A DNA stretch of 64,000 nucleotides from UBA4582 sp038106185 (GTDB lineage Bacteria > Pseudomonadota > Gammaproteobacteria > Pseudomonadales > Azotimanducaceae), in contig JAYODE010000009.1 of the NCBI GenBank assembly GCA_038106185.1, positions 25,826-89,825 of the forward strand. The letters run 5' to 3'. Numbering within the stretch: position 1 is the stretch's first letter; the number at the start of each line of letters is the position of its first letter. Under the pieces are notes generated by a model. That model was not told where the DNA came from, searched no databases, and saw only the letters and a list, made by a program, of their open reading frames with translations. Positions 34,111 to 43,367 of the stretch are shown here, one piece after another. The position numbers were made by a program, and so were the translations under genes.

Positions 34111-34629
34111 TTAGGCGAGGGGGTCTTCAGAGGAAGGGGCTTTAGATAAAGCGTGCTCAGTTAAAGTGGGCTCAGTTAAAGTGGGCTCAGTTAAAGTGGG
34201 CTCAGTTAAAGTGTCCTCAGTAAAATAGTTGAGGTCGTTCAACAGCAGCGTGAGTTCTTCGCGCAGAGTGCGTAGAACTGCATCTGAGTGGCTGTCATTT
34301 ATTGGCGCTTTGGGTTTGTTCTCCCCATTCGAGCTTGTCGTACGAGAGATTAAGTCTGTGTTCTGCAGTGCCAGGATCTCAGGAAAGAGATCAGTGGATC
34401 TTGGTTTTACCTGCCTGTCAGTCGTCGATGCTGAAGCCTCTTTCCTTGCGACCTTCTCTACTCTGGGAGAGGTATAACTGACTACTCCTTGCAACAGCAG
34501 CTGCTCCGATGCGGACGGCTCTATTAGGTTCAGCTGGTCATGTGTTGTCAACGGGTCTTGCTCAGTCACCGGATCATGCATGTTCAGTGCCCCTTGGGTC
34601 GTCAACTCATCTTGGGTTTCGTCAGCCAT
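34111..34629 (-). CDS. Uncharacterised acidic protein with TEPTL tandem repeats
   Basis: 172-residue soluble protein, not recognised. The N-terminal half is acidic and low in complexity (repeated LTTxxxLN and TEQDPLTT). The middle is Ser/Thr-rich. Residues 118-140 form a helix (AVLRTLREELTLLLNDLNYF). The tail repeats LTEPT from a 15-bp DNA unit. It lies 31 bp after holC and before valS, so it is probably co-transcribed with the chi subunit. The LREELTLLLNDL helix might be a binding element; this is a guess. The start ATG has only a weak Shine-Dalgarno. Confidence 0.6.
   Translation of the reverse strand: MADETQDELTTQGALNMHDPVTEQDPLTTHDQLNLIEPSASEQLLLQGVVSYTSPRVEKVARKEASASTTDRQVKPRSTDLFPEILALQNTDLISRTTSSNGENKPKAPINDSHSDAVLRTLREELTLLLNDLNYFTEDTLTEPTLTEPTLTEPTLTEHALSKAPSSEDPLA
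34155..34214. repeat. 15-bp in-frame tandem repeat, four copies
   Basis: Unit GCTCAGTTAAAGTGG at 34155, 34170, 34185 and 34200, almost identical, followed by a diverged copy. It encodes the LTEPT repeat on the minus strand. The near identity implies recent expansion. Confidence 0.9.
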
Positions 34630-34660
34630 ATCTTGTTTACACTGAGATCGTTTTCATTGA

Positions 34661-35080
34661 TTAGCCCTTGATCGCGTGGTACTTCAGTTCATATCCGCGC
34701 TCCTGATAAAAACGATAATTTAATCTGGCGCTGTTGCGCTGATTTTCGGCCTGGGGTACCACCTCGGCAACACGTTCAAATCGACTGAAAAATTCTGGAA
34801 CCTGACCCGATAGGTTGATGAGTACCTGCGAGTGGTCCTGTGGATCGACGTTGTGACTGATTTTCACGGGAGTATCCTCGCCGGTGGAATGCAGCGCATG
34901 GGGTATAAAGGCATCGGCTCGAAACGTCCATAACAAAGCATCCAGAGCCTTTGCCTGATCGTCATCGGCGGTATGGATATGTGCCTTCATGCCCAGCAGA
35001 TAGATTTTCTCGATCAAGCGGCAGGCGAATTGCAGAGTCGGCTCTTCAGTCTCAATTTGATAGAAATCAACGCGAGTCAC
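34661..35080 (-). CDS. holC: DNA polymerase III chi subunit
   Basis: 139-residue clamp-loader accessory protein that binds SSB and psi. It begins (V/M)TRVDFYQIE and contains ACRLIEKIYLLGMKAHIHTADDDQAKALDALLW, then FIPHAL and VLINL, the HolC core pattern. The start is GTG at 35080, eight bases after the pepA stop, with GGGAG at the pepA end. A longer frame inside pepA is not credible. Its partner psi is probably encoded at 9571-10374. Confidence 0.9.
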   Translation of the reverse strand: MTRVDFYQIETEEPTLQFACRLIEKIYLLGMKAHIHTADDDQAKALDALLWTFRADAFIPHALHSTGEDTPVKISHNVDPQDHSQVLINLSGQVPEFFSRFERVAEVVPQAENQRNSARLNYRFYQERGYELKYHAIKG

Positions 35081-35088
35081 GGCCTGTG

Positions 35089-36585
35089 TCAGCTCCCAAC
35101 CTGGTCCATGAGATATTGACAGAGCAGATTGACAGGCCGGCCCGTTGCCGCCTTGTCGCTCCCCTGGGCGCGGTGCGCTGTGCCGGCTATGTCGAGGTGT
35201 GCCCAACGATAGCTTTTTGTAAATCTCGCCAGGAAACAGGCAGCCGTGACACTGCCGGCATCCCGCCCACCTGTGTTTGTCATGTCAGCAAAGGCACTGT
35301 TGAGCTGTGATTGATAGTCATCCCAAAGGGGCATGCGCCAGACTCGGTCCAGGGTATTCTCACCAGCTTGATTGATGCGCTGCGCAACCTCCTCATCGTT
35401 AGCATAAACGGCGCTGGCATGAGCGCCGAGTGCAACGACAACGGCGCCAGTGAGCGTCGCGACATCTATGACCGTCGCTGGCTTGAATTTATCTATGTAG
35501 GTCAGCGCATCACAGAGCACAAGTCGACCCTCGGCATCAGTGTTGAGGATCTCGACGGTCTGCCCAGACATGGTCTTGACGATATCTCCTGGCCGAGAAG
35601 CCGTGCTCGACGGCATATTCTCTGCGGCTGCGATAACCGCGATCACGTTGATGGGTAGCTTGAGCTCTGCCGCAGTATGAATAGCGCCAAACACGGCGGC
35701 CGCACCACACATATCGTAGATCATTTCGTACATGGTCGCTGGTGGTTTCAGACTGATACCACCAGTATCAAAGGTAATGCCCTTGCCGACTAGAACGTGG
35801 GGTGCGTCCTTTGCCTTGCCGCCCTGGTGCCGAATAATAATAAGTTTGGCGGGCTCAGCACTGCCTTGGCTGACCGACAGCAAACTATGCATGCCCAGCT
35901 TTTTCATGGCCGCTTCCTCAAGCACCGTGGTAGTGAGCGAAGGGTAGGCTTTGGCCAGCTTTTTGGCTTGCTCGGCAATGTAGGTGGGTGTGCAGATATT
36001 GGCCGGCGAATTCGCCAGATCCTTAGCCGTCTTGGTACCCAGGGCCACGGCGCAGCCGTCTTTGATGGCGCGCTTGACATCTTTGCTGTGACTTTGGTCG
36101 CTCACCAGCAGGTCTATCTGTTTTAGATAAACCGGTACTCCGCTAGAGGTGCCGCGCATACTGTTGAACCGATAAAGCCCTGCATGAAACTGCTCCACCA
36201 GTCGGCGACTCTTCCAGTAAAGGTCTCGGTCTGAGATATTCGTCTCGCCCAGACAACATAAAGTCGAGGTAGTTTGCGTTTTCTGTAGTGCACCGATAGC
36301 GGCTACGGCAATCTTGATGAAGCGTGCGCCATCAACGCTGTTTTGATCACCCAGACCGACCAGTAGAACCCGCGGTGCGGCGATATTAGGAACATCGTGA
36401 AGTACCAGCGTCTCGCCTACCTTGCCGGTAATATCTCCGCGTTTCAAAATGCGTTGTAGATGGCCGTTGCTCGCCTCGTCTAACAAAGTGGCAGTGTCGG
36501 TAAGCTGGCCCTTCTCGTAGAGGCCGACGATCAGACATTGATGTTTGGCCTTGATGGGGCTGACGGACTTTGAGGTGAACTGCAT
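35089..36585 (-). CDS. pepA: Leucyl aminopeptidase
   Basis: 498-residue M17 cytosol aminopeptidase with two metal ions. The signature NTDAEGRLVLCDAL, preceding GKGITFDTGGISLKP and the DMCGAAAVFGAI segment are intact, and the length is normal. The ATG at 36585 has AGGAG at a good distance; a start six codons earlier is possible. PepA can also bind DNA in E. coli. It is followed by holC and divergent from lptG. Confidence 0.95.
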   Translation of the reverse strand: MQFTSKSVSPIKAKHQCLIVGLYEKGQLTDTATLLDEASNGHLQRILKRGDITGKVGETLVLHDVPNIAAPRVLLVGLGDQNSVDGARFIKIAVAAIGALQKTQTTSTLCCLGETNISDRDLYWKSRRLVEQFHAGLYRFNSMRGTSSGVPVYLKQIDLLVSDQSHSKDVKRAIKDGCAVALGTKTAKDLANSPANICTPTYIAEQAKKLAKAYPSLTTTVLEEAAMKKLGMHSLLSVSQGSAEPAKLIIIRHQGGKAKDAPHVLVGKGITFDTGGISLKPPATMYEMIYDMCGAAAVFGAIHTAAELKLPINVIAVIAAAENMPSSTASRPGDIVKTMSGQTVEILNTDAEGRLVLCDALTYIDKFKPATVIDVATLTGAVVVALGAHASAVYANDEEVAQRINQAGENTLDRVWRMPLWDDYQSQLNSAFADMTNTGGRDAGSVTAACFLARFTKSYRWAHLDIAGTAHRAQGSDKAATGRPVNLLCQYLMDQVGS

Positions 36586-36800
36586 TCTAACTCCTGAAGA
36601 CAAGAAGGGTACGATGTAGATAATATACTGTTTATTGCCCCATCGGGCATATAGGCAAATAAACTTCTGGCCTCGAGTGTGGCTAAATGATTGAAAACCT
36701 GCTTGCGAAGCAGATCAAGAGTCTTAATGGCCATGAACCTATTTTTATTCGTTGACTGCTTCTCTCAATATTTGGTTGTGCAGATAGGGCGGGTGTCCTG

Positions 36801-37880
36801 ATGAAGCGTATCGATCTCTATCTGGTACAGACTATCGCGACCACGATGTTGTTGGCGATCGCCGGCCTGCTCGGTATTCTGATGATATTTACCTTTCTCG
36901 AGCAGATCAAAGACGTCGGCGGCAACTATACTGCTGCTGATCTGCTGATATATGTCATTTTCAGTGCGCCTCGTATGTTTTGCGACACCATTCCCTATGC
37001 GGCACTGATTGGCTGCCTCGCGGGTCTGGGTATTTTGGCGAATAACAGCGAGCTGATTGTGATGCGCGCTGCAGGTATTTCAATCTGGTCCATTGCATTG
37101 AATGCCATGAAGCCAACCCTGGTGCTGATTCTGGCTGGGCTCTATGTGGGCGAATTTATTCTTCCCGATATCGAGCGCGCCGCGGCTAACAATCGCGAGA
37201 AGGCGCTGTCTGCGAATAATGAGATAGCACCTGTCTCCGGGCTTTGGTACCGAGAGGGCGGCATATTTATGCACTTCGACGAGGTCGGTCAGTCAGGCGT
37301 CCTCGGCGGTGTCGCTCATTACTATTTTGATGAGGCACAACAATTGACCCACATTCTGCGCGCAGACCGTGGTGTTTATCATGACGTTCGAGCTGATGAA
37401 AAGTATTGGTTGCTGGAGACCGTTGCAACTACCCGATTTTTGGGAGACAGAACTGTGACGGTGGAGATGCCCAGTTACCAATGGAATACTGACCTGGCGC
37501 CCAATCTGCTAATCAATGAAGTTTTGGTCAAACCAGAAAAGATGTCGATTGGTGAGCTCACCACTAAAATTGACTATATGCGCAAGCAGGGTCTGAACAG
37601 CGCGAAGTTTGAGCTGGGCTTTTGGCATAAAGCGCTGCAGCCGATAGCAACTCTCAGCCTCGTTTTTGTCGCGATATCCTTTATCTTTGGGCCACTGCGA
37701 GAATCGACGACTGGCATGCGGGTGGTAACGGGCTTAGTTACAGGCATCATTTTCAAATTTATTCAGGATCTGCTCGCGCCAGCCAGTTTGGTATTTGGTT
37801 TTCCGCCGCTCATCGCTGTGGTAATCCCGATTTTACTGTGCTGCTGTGCCGGGTACCTTCTGCTTCGCAGGGCGGGTTAG
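36801..37880 (+). CDS. lptG: LPS export permease LptG
   Basis: 359-residue permease of the LptB2FG complex, which extracts lipopolysaccharide from the inner membrane. Three N-terminal helices, a periplasmic beta-jellyroll (about 110-270) and three C-terminal helices are visible. NNSELIVMRAAGIS and FIFGPLRESTTGMRVVTG are LptG-like rather than LptF-like. Normally lptF lies between pepA and lptG. Here only 215 bp separate them, and no LptF-like reading remains, so lptF must be elsewhere or lost. Confidence 0.92.
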   Translation: MKRIDLYLVQTIATTMLLAIAGLLGILMIFTFLEQIKDVGGNYTAADLLIYVIFSAPRMFCDTIPYAALIGCLAGLGILANNSELIVMRAAGISIWSIALNAMKPTLVLILAGLYVGEFILPDIERAAANNREKALSANNEIAPVSGLWYREGGIFMHFDEVGQSGVLGGVAHYYFDEAQQLTHILRADRGVYHDVRADEKYWLLETVATTRFLGDRTVTVEMPSYQWNTDLAPNLLINEVLVKPEKMSIGELTTKIDYMRKQGLNSAKFELGFWHKALQPIATLSLVFVAISFIFGPLRESTTGMRVVTGLVTGIIFKFIQDLLAPASLVFGFPPLIAVVIPILLCCCAGYLLLRRAG

Positions 37881-37977
37881 GCTAGGACTGTGTATGCCTG
37901 ATTTATCGAGTCTCTCGAATCTCGCTCCCTCTGTGCGCGATGGAGGCTTGCTCGGCAAAGCACTGCAACGCCTGCTT

Positions 37978-38451
37978 TTAGCTACGCTCCGATGAGTAAG
38001 GTTTATCGCCCAGATAGACCACTCGGCTATGGGACCAGATATCGTGTGCTGCGCGGCGGTCTTTATCAATCAACGCCCAGAACAGGCCGAGACCAAATGG
38101 CGCCATAGCGAGTGTCGCCCATAGAAACCGTATGATGGCCTCGCCAATGCTCAGAAGGTTGCCAGCTTCGTTGACTGCACGAATTTTCCACACCTGCATG
38201 CCCAACGTCTGGCCCTTGATACGCCAGAAGTAGAGATAGAACAAGAGCGTTTCGACGTAGCAAATCAGTTGGACCCAGAAGGTTGCGAGTGGGGGCTTAT
38301 CTGGCAGCTGGCCATCAAGGCTGGCGTTGCTGCCAAGCGCGGCCTGGATGAGCACCAGCGTGATCGCCCAGACAGCAAATATCAGAAAGAAGTCATACAA
38401 GATGGCGGCGAAACGTCGGCGTAGACTGGCGTTGGGAAAAGTATTCGACAT
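37978..38451 (-). CDS. RDD family membrane protein
   Basis: 157-residue membrane protein with the RDD pattern: RRFAAILYDFFLIFAVW at the N-terminus (R and D in the first helix), a middle helix near LICYVETLLFYLYFWRIKGQTLGMQVWKI and ALIDKDRRAAHDIWSHSRVV at the end. Function is unknown; transport has been suggested for some members. Single gene, convergent with lptG. Confidence 0.88.
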   Translation of the reverse strand: MSNTFPNASLRRRFAAILYDFFLIFAVWAITLVLIQAALGSNASLDGQLPDKPPLATFWVQLICYVETLLFYLYFWRIKGQTLGMQVWKIRAVNEAGNLLSIGEAIIRFLWATLAMAPFGLGLFWALIDKDRRAAHDIWSHSRVVYLGDKPYSSERS

Positions 38452-38602
38452 AGCGGCATCACGGACTGATAAAGGGTCTAGTTTAGCAGAGGTTGGATCG
38501 TTGCGCCTCGTTCTACTCAGCGCTATCGGCTAGAATAGCCAGAGCTCAGGATGATCCGAAGTGCTTTCGGGAGATCACTCGGCAAGTGACGGGAGAATGT
38601 GA

Positions 38603-39646
38603 ATGACGAAACCTTGGTCTCGGCGCGAGCCCAGAAGTTCAGTGTTGTGTTGGCGTTGGCTGCCACTGTTGGTTCTGCTGGCTTGTTCGAGGAGTGCTGC
38701 GGCAAGCGACGATTTCGCCGAGTTTTTACTTGGCATCAAGCAACAGGCGCTGAGTCAGGGCGTACGCGAACTCACCATAGATCAAGCTTTTCGTGACCTG
38801 ACACCAGACCCGCGAGTCTTGGTTTCTGACCAAAAGCAGCCGGAATTTGTGCAGACCTTCGAAGCCTACCTGAGTGCGCGAGTCACACCCAGCAGAGTTG
38901 AAAAAGCGCGAGAGTATTTTCAGCAAAATCGTCAGGTGCTAAAGCTAATAGGGGCCAAGTACCAGGTGGACCCCCAATATCTCATTGCGTTTTGGGGGCT
39001 TGAATCTAATTTTGGTAGATACCAGGGGAAATACGAGGTGGTCAGGTCTCTGGCAACTCTGGCGCATGACCCGCGCAGAAGCCGGTTTTTTACCGCCGAA
39101 CTCCTGGCGGCTCTGAAGATTCTTGATGAAGGCCATGTGCCACCCGCCGATTTCCTGGGTGGATGGGCGGGTGCCATGGGGCAGAACCAGTTTATGCCAT
39201 CCAGCTTTTTGAACTTTGCTCAAGATTTCAATGGTGATGGCAGGAAAAATATCTGGGGTGATCAAAAGGATGTCTGGGCGTCGATTGCCTATTATCTGCA
39301 GAAGGCTCAGTGGCGTGAAGGTGAGTCCTGGGGATTGCCGGTCGATATCTCCGATTCGGTGGACTTTGAACAGTTAATGCCTGAAAGCGTTGCAGACGGC
39401 TGTCGAGCACTGCGCTCTCATACTCGAGAGCTATCGCTCTCGGAGTGGGCTGAGCTGGGGGTAAAGCCTCGGGTTATCAAGCGAGATAAGCAACAGCGAT
39501 TTGCATTGGTGTTGCCAGAGCCGAAGGCGACTGTCGGTTATCTCGTCGGCCCAAATTTTGGCAGTATCCTACGGTATAACTGCGCTAACAAATATGCGGT
39601 CTCGATCGGTTTGTTAGCTGATCTGATCGTAGCAGACCCAGAGTGA
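38603..39646 (+). CDS. Lytic murein transglycosylase, MltB-like, probable lipoprotein
   Basis: 347-residue peptidoglycan-cleaving enzyme of the SLT_2/MltB type. The signal has a possible lipobox LLAC (near residue 28). The catalytic glutamate is in FWGLESNFGRYQG near 135, followed by WAGAMGQNQFMPSSFLNFAQDFNGDG and NIWGDQKDVWASIAYYL. It should cleave MurNAc-GlcNAc to anhydro-muropeptides in the periplasm or at the outer membrane. No C-terminal peptidoglycan-binding domain is seen. Confidence 0.9.
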   Translation: MTKPWSRREPRSSVLCWRWLPLLVLLACSRSAAASDDFAEFLLGIKQQALSQGVRELTIDQAFRDLTPDPRVLVSDQKQPEFVQTFEAYLSARVTPSRVEKAREYFQQNRQVLKLIGAKYQVDPQYLIAFWGLESNFGRYQGKYEVVRSLATLAHDPRRSRFFTAELLAALKILDEGHVPPADFLGGWAGAMGQNQFMPSSFLNFAQDFNGDGRKNIWGDQKDVWASIAYYLQKAQWREGESWGLPVDISDSVDFEQLMPESVADGCRALRSHTRELSLSEWAELGVKPRVIKRDKQQRFALVLPEPKATVGYLVGPNFGSILRYNCANKYAVSIGLLADLIVADPE

Positions 39647-39695
39647 GCCTCGCTTTGCGTAGTGAGGTAAAGCGTTAAACCCCGTGCTTGAATAA

Positions 39696-40130
39696 TTAAG
39701 GTTGTGCTGTAGGGCTTGATGTAGTCGATAGCATAAAACTGGCTTCACACTCTGCAACAACTTCTTCGTTATCGATGCGGATCATGACGCCGCGCATGAG
39801 AAAGAGGCGACCGCGCGACTTAAGGCAATGGCCTTCGAGCCTCACGGGGGTGCCTGTAGGTAAAGCGTCTTTGTAGCGTAGGTCGACTTTTGCTGTGAAA
39901 GCATGCTGGCCTTGCAGGACAATCCAGTTCGCCATGACATCGTCCAGTGCACTAAAGATAATGCCGCCATGAGTGATGCCATCATAACCACAGTGGTGGG
40001 CGGCTGGGGTGAACTCGCCCCGGCAGACATTGTCGTCAAGACGAAAGGTCAGTTGCAGGCCAATAGAGTTTTGGGGGCCACAGACGAAGCAGTGGCTGGC
40101 GTTATCGGGTTTTTCTCTCAACATGGGCAT
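39696..40130 (-). CDS. PaaI-like hotdog thioesterase
   Basis: 144-residue single hotdog domain. HHCGYDGITHGGIIFSALDDVMANW matches the PaaI/YbgC-like signature, with a conserved aspartate in the helix. The N-terminal CFVCGPQNSIGLQL resembles the group that begins with a CxxCG-type motif. Acyl-CoA or aryl-CoA thioester hydrolysis is likely; the substrate is unknown. A desaturase gene lies upstream in the same direction, 34 bp away. Confidence 0.85.
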   Translation of the reverse strand: MPMLREKPDNASHCFVCGPQNSIGLQLTFRLDDNVCRGEFTPAAHHCGYDGITHGGIIFSALDDVMANWIVLQGQHAFTAKVDLRYKDALPTGTPVRLEGHCLKSRGRLFLMRGVMIRIDNEEVVAECEASFMLSTTSSPTAQP

Positions 40131-40164
40131 TCTCTGGTCAGGTAGTGGAAAAGCTTACCACTGG

Positions 40165-41073
40165 TCAGGTTGACATGCCCAAAAGCCGATGGATGAAGGG
40201 TGTATTTGCGTACTCCCAGAAGGAGGTTTTATACATGGTCAAAGGTATTTGATCTTTGATCTTCTCGTGTAGTGCGGGTAGTTCTGACCAATGCGTGCCC
40301 TGGCGATAGTGGTGGGCAGTATGGTAGCCCAGATTGCCGGTCACCAGATTGAAGATGGGATTGACGTTGTTATAGGAGGCGCGAAAGTGGTCTTCAGGCT
40401 CGTCCAGACCGGCATGATGTTCGTAGGTCGCCCAAGCGGTAATGAGCAACCCTGAAATCATTGGCAGCACGAATAAGATCAAGGCCTGTATGGGTCGGTG
40501 AACCATGAGTGCTGCGAGCAGTGCAACCACCGCCAGGGTATAGATCAAGTGAGTTCGATAGTGTTTGGGGTGCGCTTTGCCGACGAGATAGCCGCGGTAG
40601 TAAGCCGTGCCAGCGACGGTCAAGGTATATTCCCACATACCCATTGAGGTGCCGTCTTTACGTTTCCATCGACTCTGGTCGAGTTTCTGGTCCAGATAAT
40701 GATGGTGGTGACCCAATACGTGGTGCAGTAACCATAAATTGGTGGAAACGCCGGTGTGCAAAGCGTAGGAAATCTCCAGCAGGCGATTCAAGGCCGTCGA
40801 CTTGAATGTCTTGGTGTGCTGGTGGTGGTGATTCCAGGCACAAATACAGCCCTTTGGGATTAACGTTATGACAAAGTACAGGCTCAGTAACCAAAGATTG
40901 TCGACTGTAAAGTAGAGAAGAAAGTCTACCAGGGTCAACAGCAAAATAAAGATTACGGGCATTCGGTCAGCAGAGTTTCTAAGCACGGTTATGTTTTTAC
41001 TACCACGAGGTCTGGAGGGAACGGGCCGCCGCTCAATGCGTTGGCGCCGGGGTGGGATAGACTTGGCGAGCAT
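40165..41073 (-). CDS. Membrane fatty acid desaturase
   Basis: 302-residue FA_desaturase-family protein. The histidine clusters are NHHHQH near residue 81, HHVLGHHHHY near 116 and GYHTAHHYRQGTHW near 260, with membrane segments between. The last box (HTAHH) differs from the HNFHH of the acyl-CoA delta-9 enzyme at 15747, so this is a second, lipid-linked or hydrocarbon-type branch. The exact position of desaturation or hydroxylation cannot be told. Confidence 0.87.
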   Translation of the reverse strand: MLAKSIPPRRQRIERRPVPSRPRGSKNITVLRNSADRMPVIFILLLTLVDFLLYFTVDNLWLLSLYFVITLIPKGCICAWNHHHQHTKTFKSTALNRLLEISYALHTGVSTNLWLLHHVLGHHHHYLDQKLDQSRWKRKDGTSMGMWEYTLTVAGTAYYRGYLVGKAHPKHYRTHLIYTLAVVALLAALMVHRPIQALILFVLPMISGLLITAWATYEHHAGLDEPEDHFRASYNNVNPIFNLVTGNLGYHTAHHYRQGTHWSELPALHEKIKDQIPLTMYKTSFWEYANTPFIHRLLGMST

Positions 41074-41242
41074 GGTATAAGTGCAGGAATGAAAAGTAAA
41101 CCTTCCATGTGTTGCGCCCCTTGCCGGGCCAGTCTGGATCTTGCGGGCCTAGTGTCAGTCTCGCTGGGCAAAGGTGCCGCCGGTCGCGGCAGGGTTTGAA
41201 GCCGAAGTGTAAGTTTTGCTCCATCGCCAAGAGGCTATAAAC

Positions 41243-41461
41243 ATGGCAGAAAAGCCAACAGTTTCAGTAGGAAAAGACCCAGTCAAAGACGCCCTGGTTA
41301 TTGACTTCAATGATGCCAAACAACCCCATGTTTTGCAGCGCAAGGAAGATCGAGTACAGGCCATGCGCCAGGCGTTCAAGGCAGTGCGCGAGGCTAACCA
41401 GCCAAGTAAGAAGCCGTCAGCTAAAAATGCAAAAACCAGAAAAAAAGACCGCAAGAAATAG
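41243..41461 (+). CDS. Small basic-tailed protein of unknown function
   Basis: 72-residue protein starting at ATG 41243 behind GAGGCT. The first half is ordinary (VGKDPVKDALVIDFNDAKQPHVLQRKEDRVQAMRQAF). The last 20 residues are almost only Lys, Arg, Ser, Ala and Asn (a KK-rich tail), which suggests nucleic-acid binding or disorder. I do not recognise it. The tandem repeats begin directly after its stop. Confidence 0.6.
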   Translation: MAEKPTVSVGKDPVKDALVIDFNDAKQPHVLQRKEDRVQAMRQAFKAVREANQPSKKPSAKNAKTRKKDRKK

Positions 41462-41621
41462 AGGGCCGGCCATCCGGGGGCCGGCCATCCGGGGCCCGGC
41501 CAGTCAGTATTGCCGTCCATGGCCCTGCCAGTCAGTACTGCCGTCCAAGGCCCGGCCAGTCAGTACTGCTATCCTTTAATGCCATGTTTTAATGCCATCC
41601 TTTAATGCCATCTTTTAATGC
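41462..41621. repeat. Three successive tandem arrays running into the assembly gap
   Basis: Two copies of a roughly 15-bp GGCCGGCCATCC unit (about 41464-41492), three copies of a 28-bp unit (starts at 41493, 41521 and 41549; each contains GCCAGTCAGTAYTG), and four copies of a 13-bp unit ATCCTTTAATGCC (41571, 41584, 41597, 41610), the last cut by the N run. The repeats most likely caused the assembly break. It is non-coding. Confidence 0.9.
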
Positions 41622-41721
41622 NNNNNNNNNNNNNNNNNNNNNNNNNNNNNNNNNNNNNNNNNNNNNNNNNNNNNNNNNNNNNNNNNNNNNNNNNNNNNNN
41701 NNNNNNNNNNNNNNNNNNNNN
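41622..41721. other. Assembly gap, 100 N
   Basis: Exactly 100 N, the conventional scaffold-gap size, so the true length is unknown. It removes the C-terminus of the PlsC gene and the end of the repeat array. Confidence 0.99.
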
Positions 41722-42490
41722 GATTCATAGGAGCGAGGATAGCGTCGCGGCTCTGTTTGATCAGCGCAGGTATATCCCCAGTGGTCAGATCTCGAGTCGG
41801 GATCGGTTGGTGGAAAACCAATCGTGCCAGGCCCGGTGTCAGATTGAGGGTGTCTGTTGGCAGAATCTCATGGGTCCCTAGGATCGTCACCGGTAGAATC
41901 GGTAGCTGTAGCTCTACCGCCAGTCGGTAAGCGCCCTTCTTGAATGGCATCAGTTGTCCGTCTCGTGATCGAGTCCCCTCTGGAAAGAAGACGACAGACA
42001 TGCCGTTCTTGATGTGATCTCGAGCGCGATTAATTGAATTCACCGCAGATTCGGTGTTTGCTCGATCGATCAAGATGTGACCCATTGCGGCGCAAGCGGC
42101 GCCAAGGACTGGGACCCTGCGCAGTTCTTGTTTCATGACCCACTTGAAGTCAATGCCAAGGTGGCCATAGAGCGCGAGGATATCTATCTGGCTCTGGTGG
42201 TTGGCAACGATCACGTAGGATTGCCCCGAATCGACCCTGCTGCGACCCTCGACTTGAACGGTGATCATCATCATCAGGCTGTTAAGCTTGGCCCAGACAG
42301 GTCCTAGGAGTCGAGAGGCCTGATCTGGCAGCCCCAGTATAGACAAGCAGATAATGCCGGTACCAATGATCAGGGTTGAAACGCCAAGAAACGGGATCAC
42401 CCAGAACCATTTGTAGACAGCAAACAAGCGTCTGGTCAGTTCCTGCCCAGAGAGACCCAGTTGGGGTGTCGCATCATTCATTAACACCAT
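41722..42490 (-). CDS. 1-acyl-sn-glycerol-3-phosphate acyltransferase, PlsC type (3' end in gap)
   Basis: Acyltransferase of phospholipid synthesis that makes phosphatidic acid at the inner membrane. An N-terminal hydrophobic helix is followed by the HX4D motif in ANHQSQID near residue 98, the substrate motif FFPEGTRSRDG near 170 and LPILPVTILGTHEILP. About 256 residues are visible and the C-terminus enters the N gap, but nearly the whole catalytic domain is present. An alternative ATG lies three codons inside (42481). Thirteen bp separate its start from the upstream dioxygenase stop in the same direction. Confidence 0.9.
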
Positions 42491-42503
42491 TCCTCGCTGG
42501 CGC

Positions 42504-43367
42504 TCATCTCGGCACCTCGCCGGCCACAGTTGTTCTGAGCATCTCTCGACGATGGCCCTGGTAGTCGGCGGTGGCGCAATGTTGAGTGCAGCGATTGTCC
42601 CACATGGTCAGCGTGCGTTTCTGCCACTTGACCCGGCAGCCGAATGAGGGAGACACGGCGAGGTCATTAAGATATTGAAGCAGGGGTGTACTTTCGGCCA
42701 GGCTCATATTGGAAAAGTGGAGCGTGTAAACAGGATTGACCCAAAGGGCCTTTCTGCCGGTGACCGGGTGGGTTCGAATCACTGGGTGGGTCGTGGTTGT
42801 GGGTTCTTCCGTGGCATTGGTAATGGTCATGCTTTCCAGATGATCCTTGAGTTTTGCCTGCGGGCCGTAGGAGCGGGTCGCACTATGAACGGCAGTCAGA
42901 TCCTCCAGCAATGTCTTCATACCGCTTGAAAGTGCGTCATACGCCGCATAAAGATTGGTGAATAGCGTGTCCCCACCCACTGGCGGCACGTCAATCGCGT
43001 AGAGCAGGGTGCGCGAGGGTGGTTGCTGCTGAAACGTAAAATCTGTGTGCCAGCCGGCACCAAAAGTGTGGGCTGACTTTTCTGCTGCTGCCTTGATGAT
43101 GGGCACAACGTCAGGGTAGTCGGGCAGACCGGTGAGGTATGGCGTTTCTCCGACCCCACCCAGGCGTTGAGTGAGAGCCAGTAAAGAGCCGGCGTCCAGG
43201 TCCTGATCTGGAAAGCTCAGCACCAGGTATTGGTGAAAGGCTGAGTCAACTTCTGTCTGCTGCTGAGGGGTTAGTGGCCGCGAAAGGTCAAGGCCCGAAA
43301 CGACAGCGCCAAGGGCGCCACTGATGGGAGTAATCTCTAAACTAGTCATCGATAAGGGCCTCATCAC
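42504..43367 (-). CDS. TauD/TfdA-family Fe(II)/2-oxoglutarate dioxygenase
   Basis: 287-residue TauD-like oxygenase. The first iron pair is in GAGWHTDFTF (HxD, near residue 107). PPVGGDTLFTNLYAAYDALS is the typical TauD strand-turn, and the distal His and Arg lie in WDNRCTQHCATADYQGHRREMLRTTVAG. All ligands are present. Such enzymes oxidise taurine, alkyl sulfates, aryloxy acids or related compounds with 2-oxoglutarate; the substrate cannot be named. An ATG at residue 7 is an alternative start. Confidence 0.9.
   Translation of the reverse strand: MMRPLSMTSLEITPISGALGAVVSGLDLSRPLTPQQQTEVDSAFHQYLVLSFPDQDLDAGSLLALTQRLGGVGETPYLTGLPDYPDVVPIIKAAAEKSAHTFGAGWHTDFTFQQQPPSRTLLYAIDVPPVGGDTLFTNLYAAYDALSSGMKTLLEDLTAVHSATRSYGPQAKLKDHLESMTITNATEEPTTTTHPVIRTHPVTGRKALWVNPVYTLHFSNMSLAESTPLLQYLNDLAVSPSFGCRVKWQKRTLTMWDNRCTQHCATADYQGHRREMLRTTVAGEVPR

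Noticed and set aside
35080..35206. Longer HolC starting inside pepA
   Set aside because: The extra 42 residues are an out-of-frame reading of pepA, whereas the GTG start gives the conserved TRVDFY beginning.
36661..36800. Remnant of lptF
   Set aside because: The frame ending just before lptG gives a short, non-membrane peptide with no similarity to LptF that I can see.
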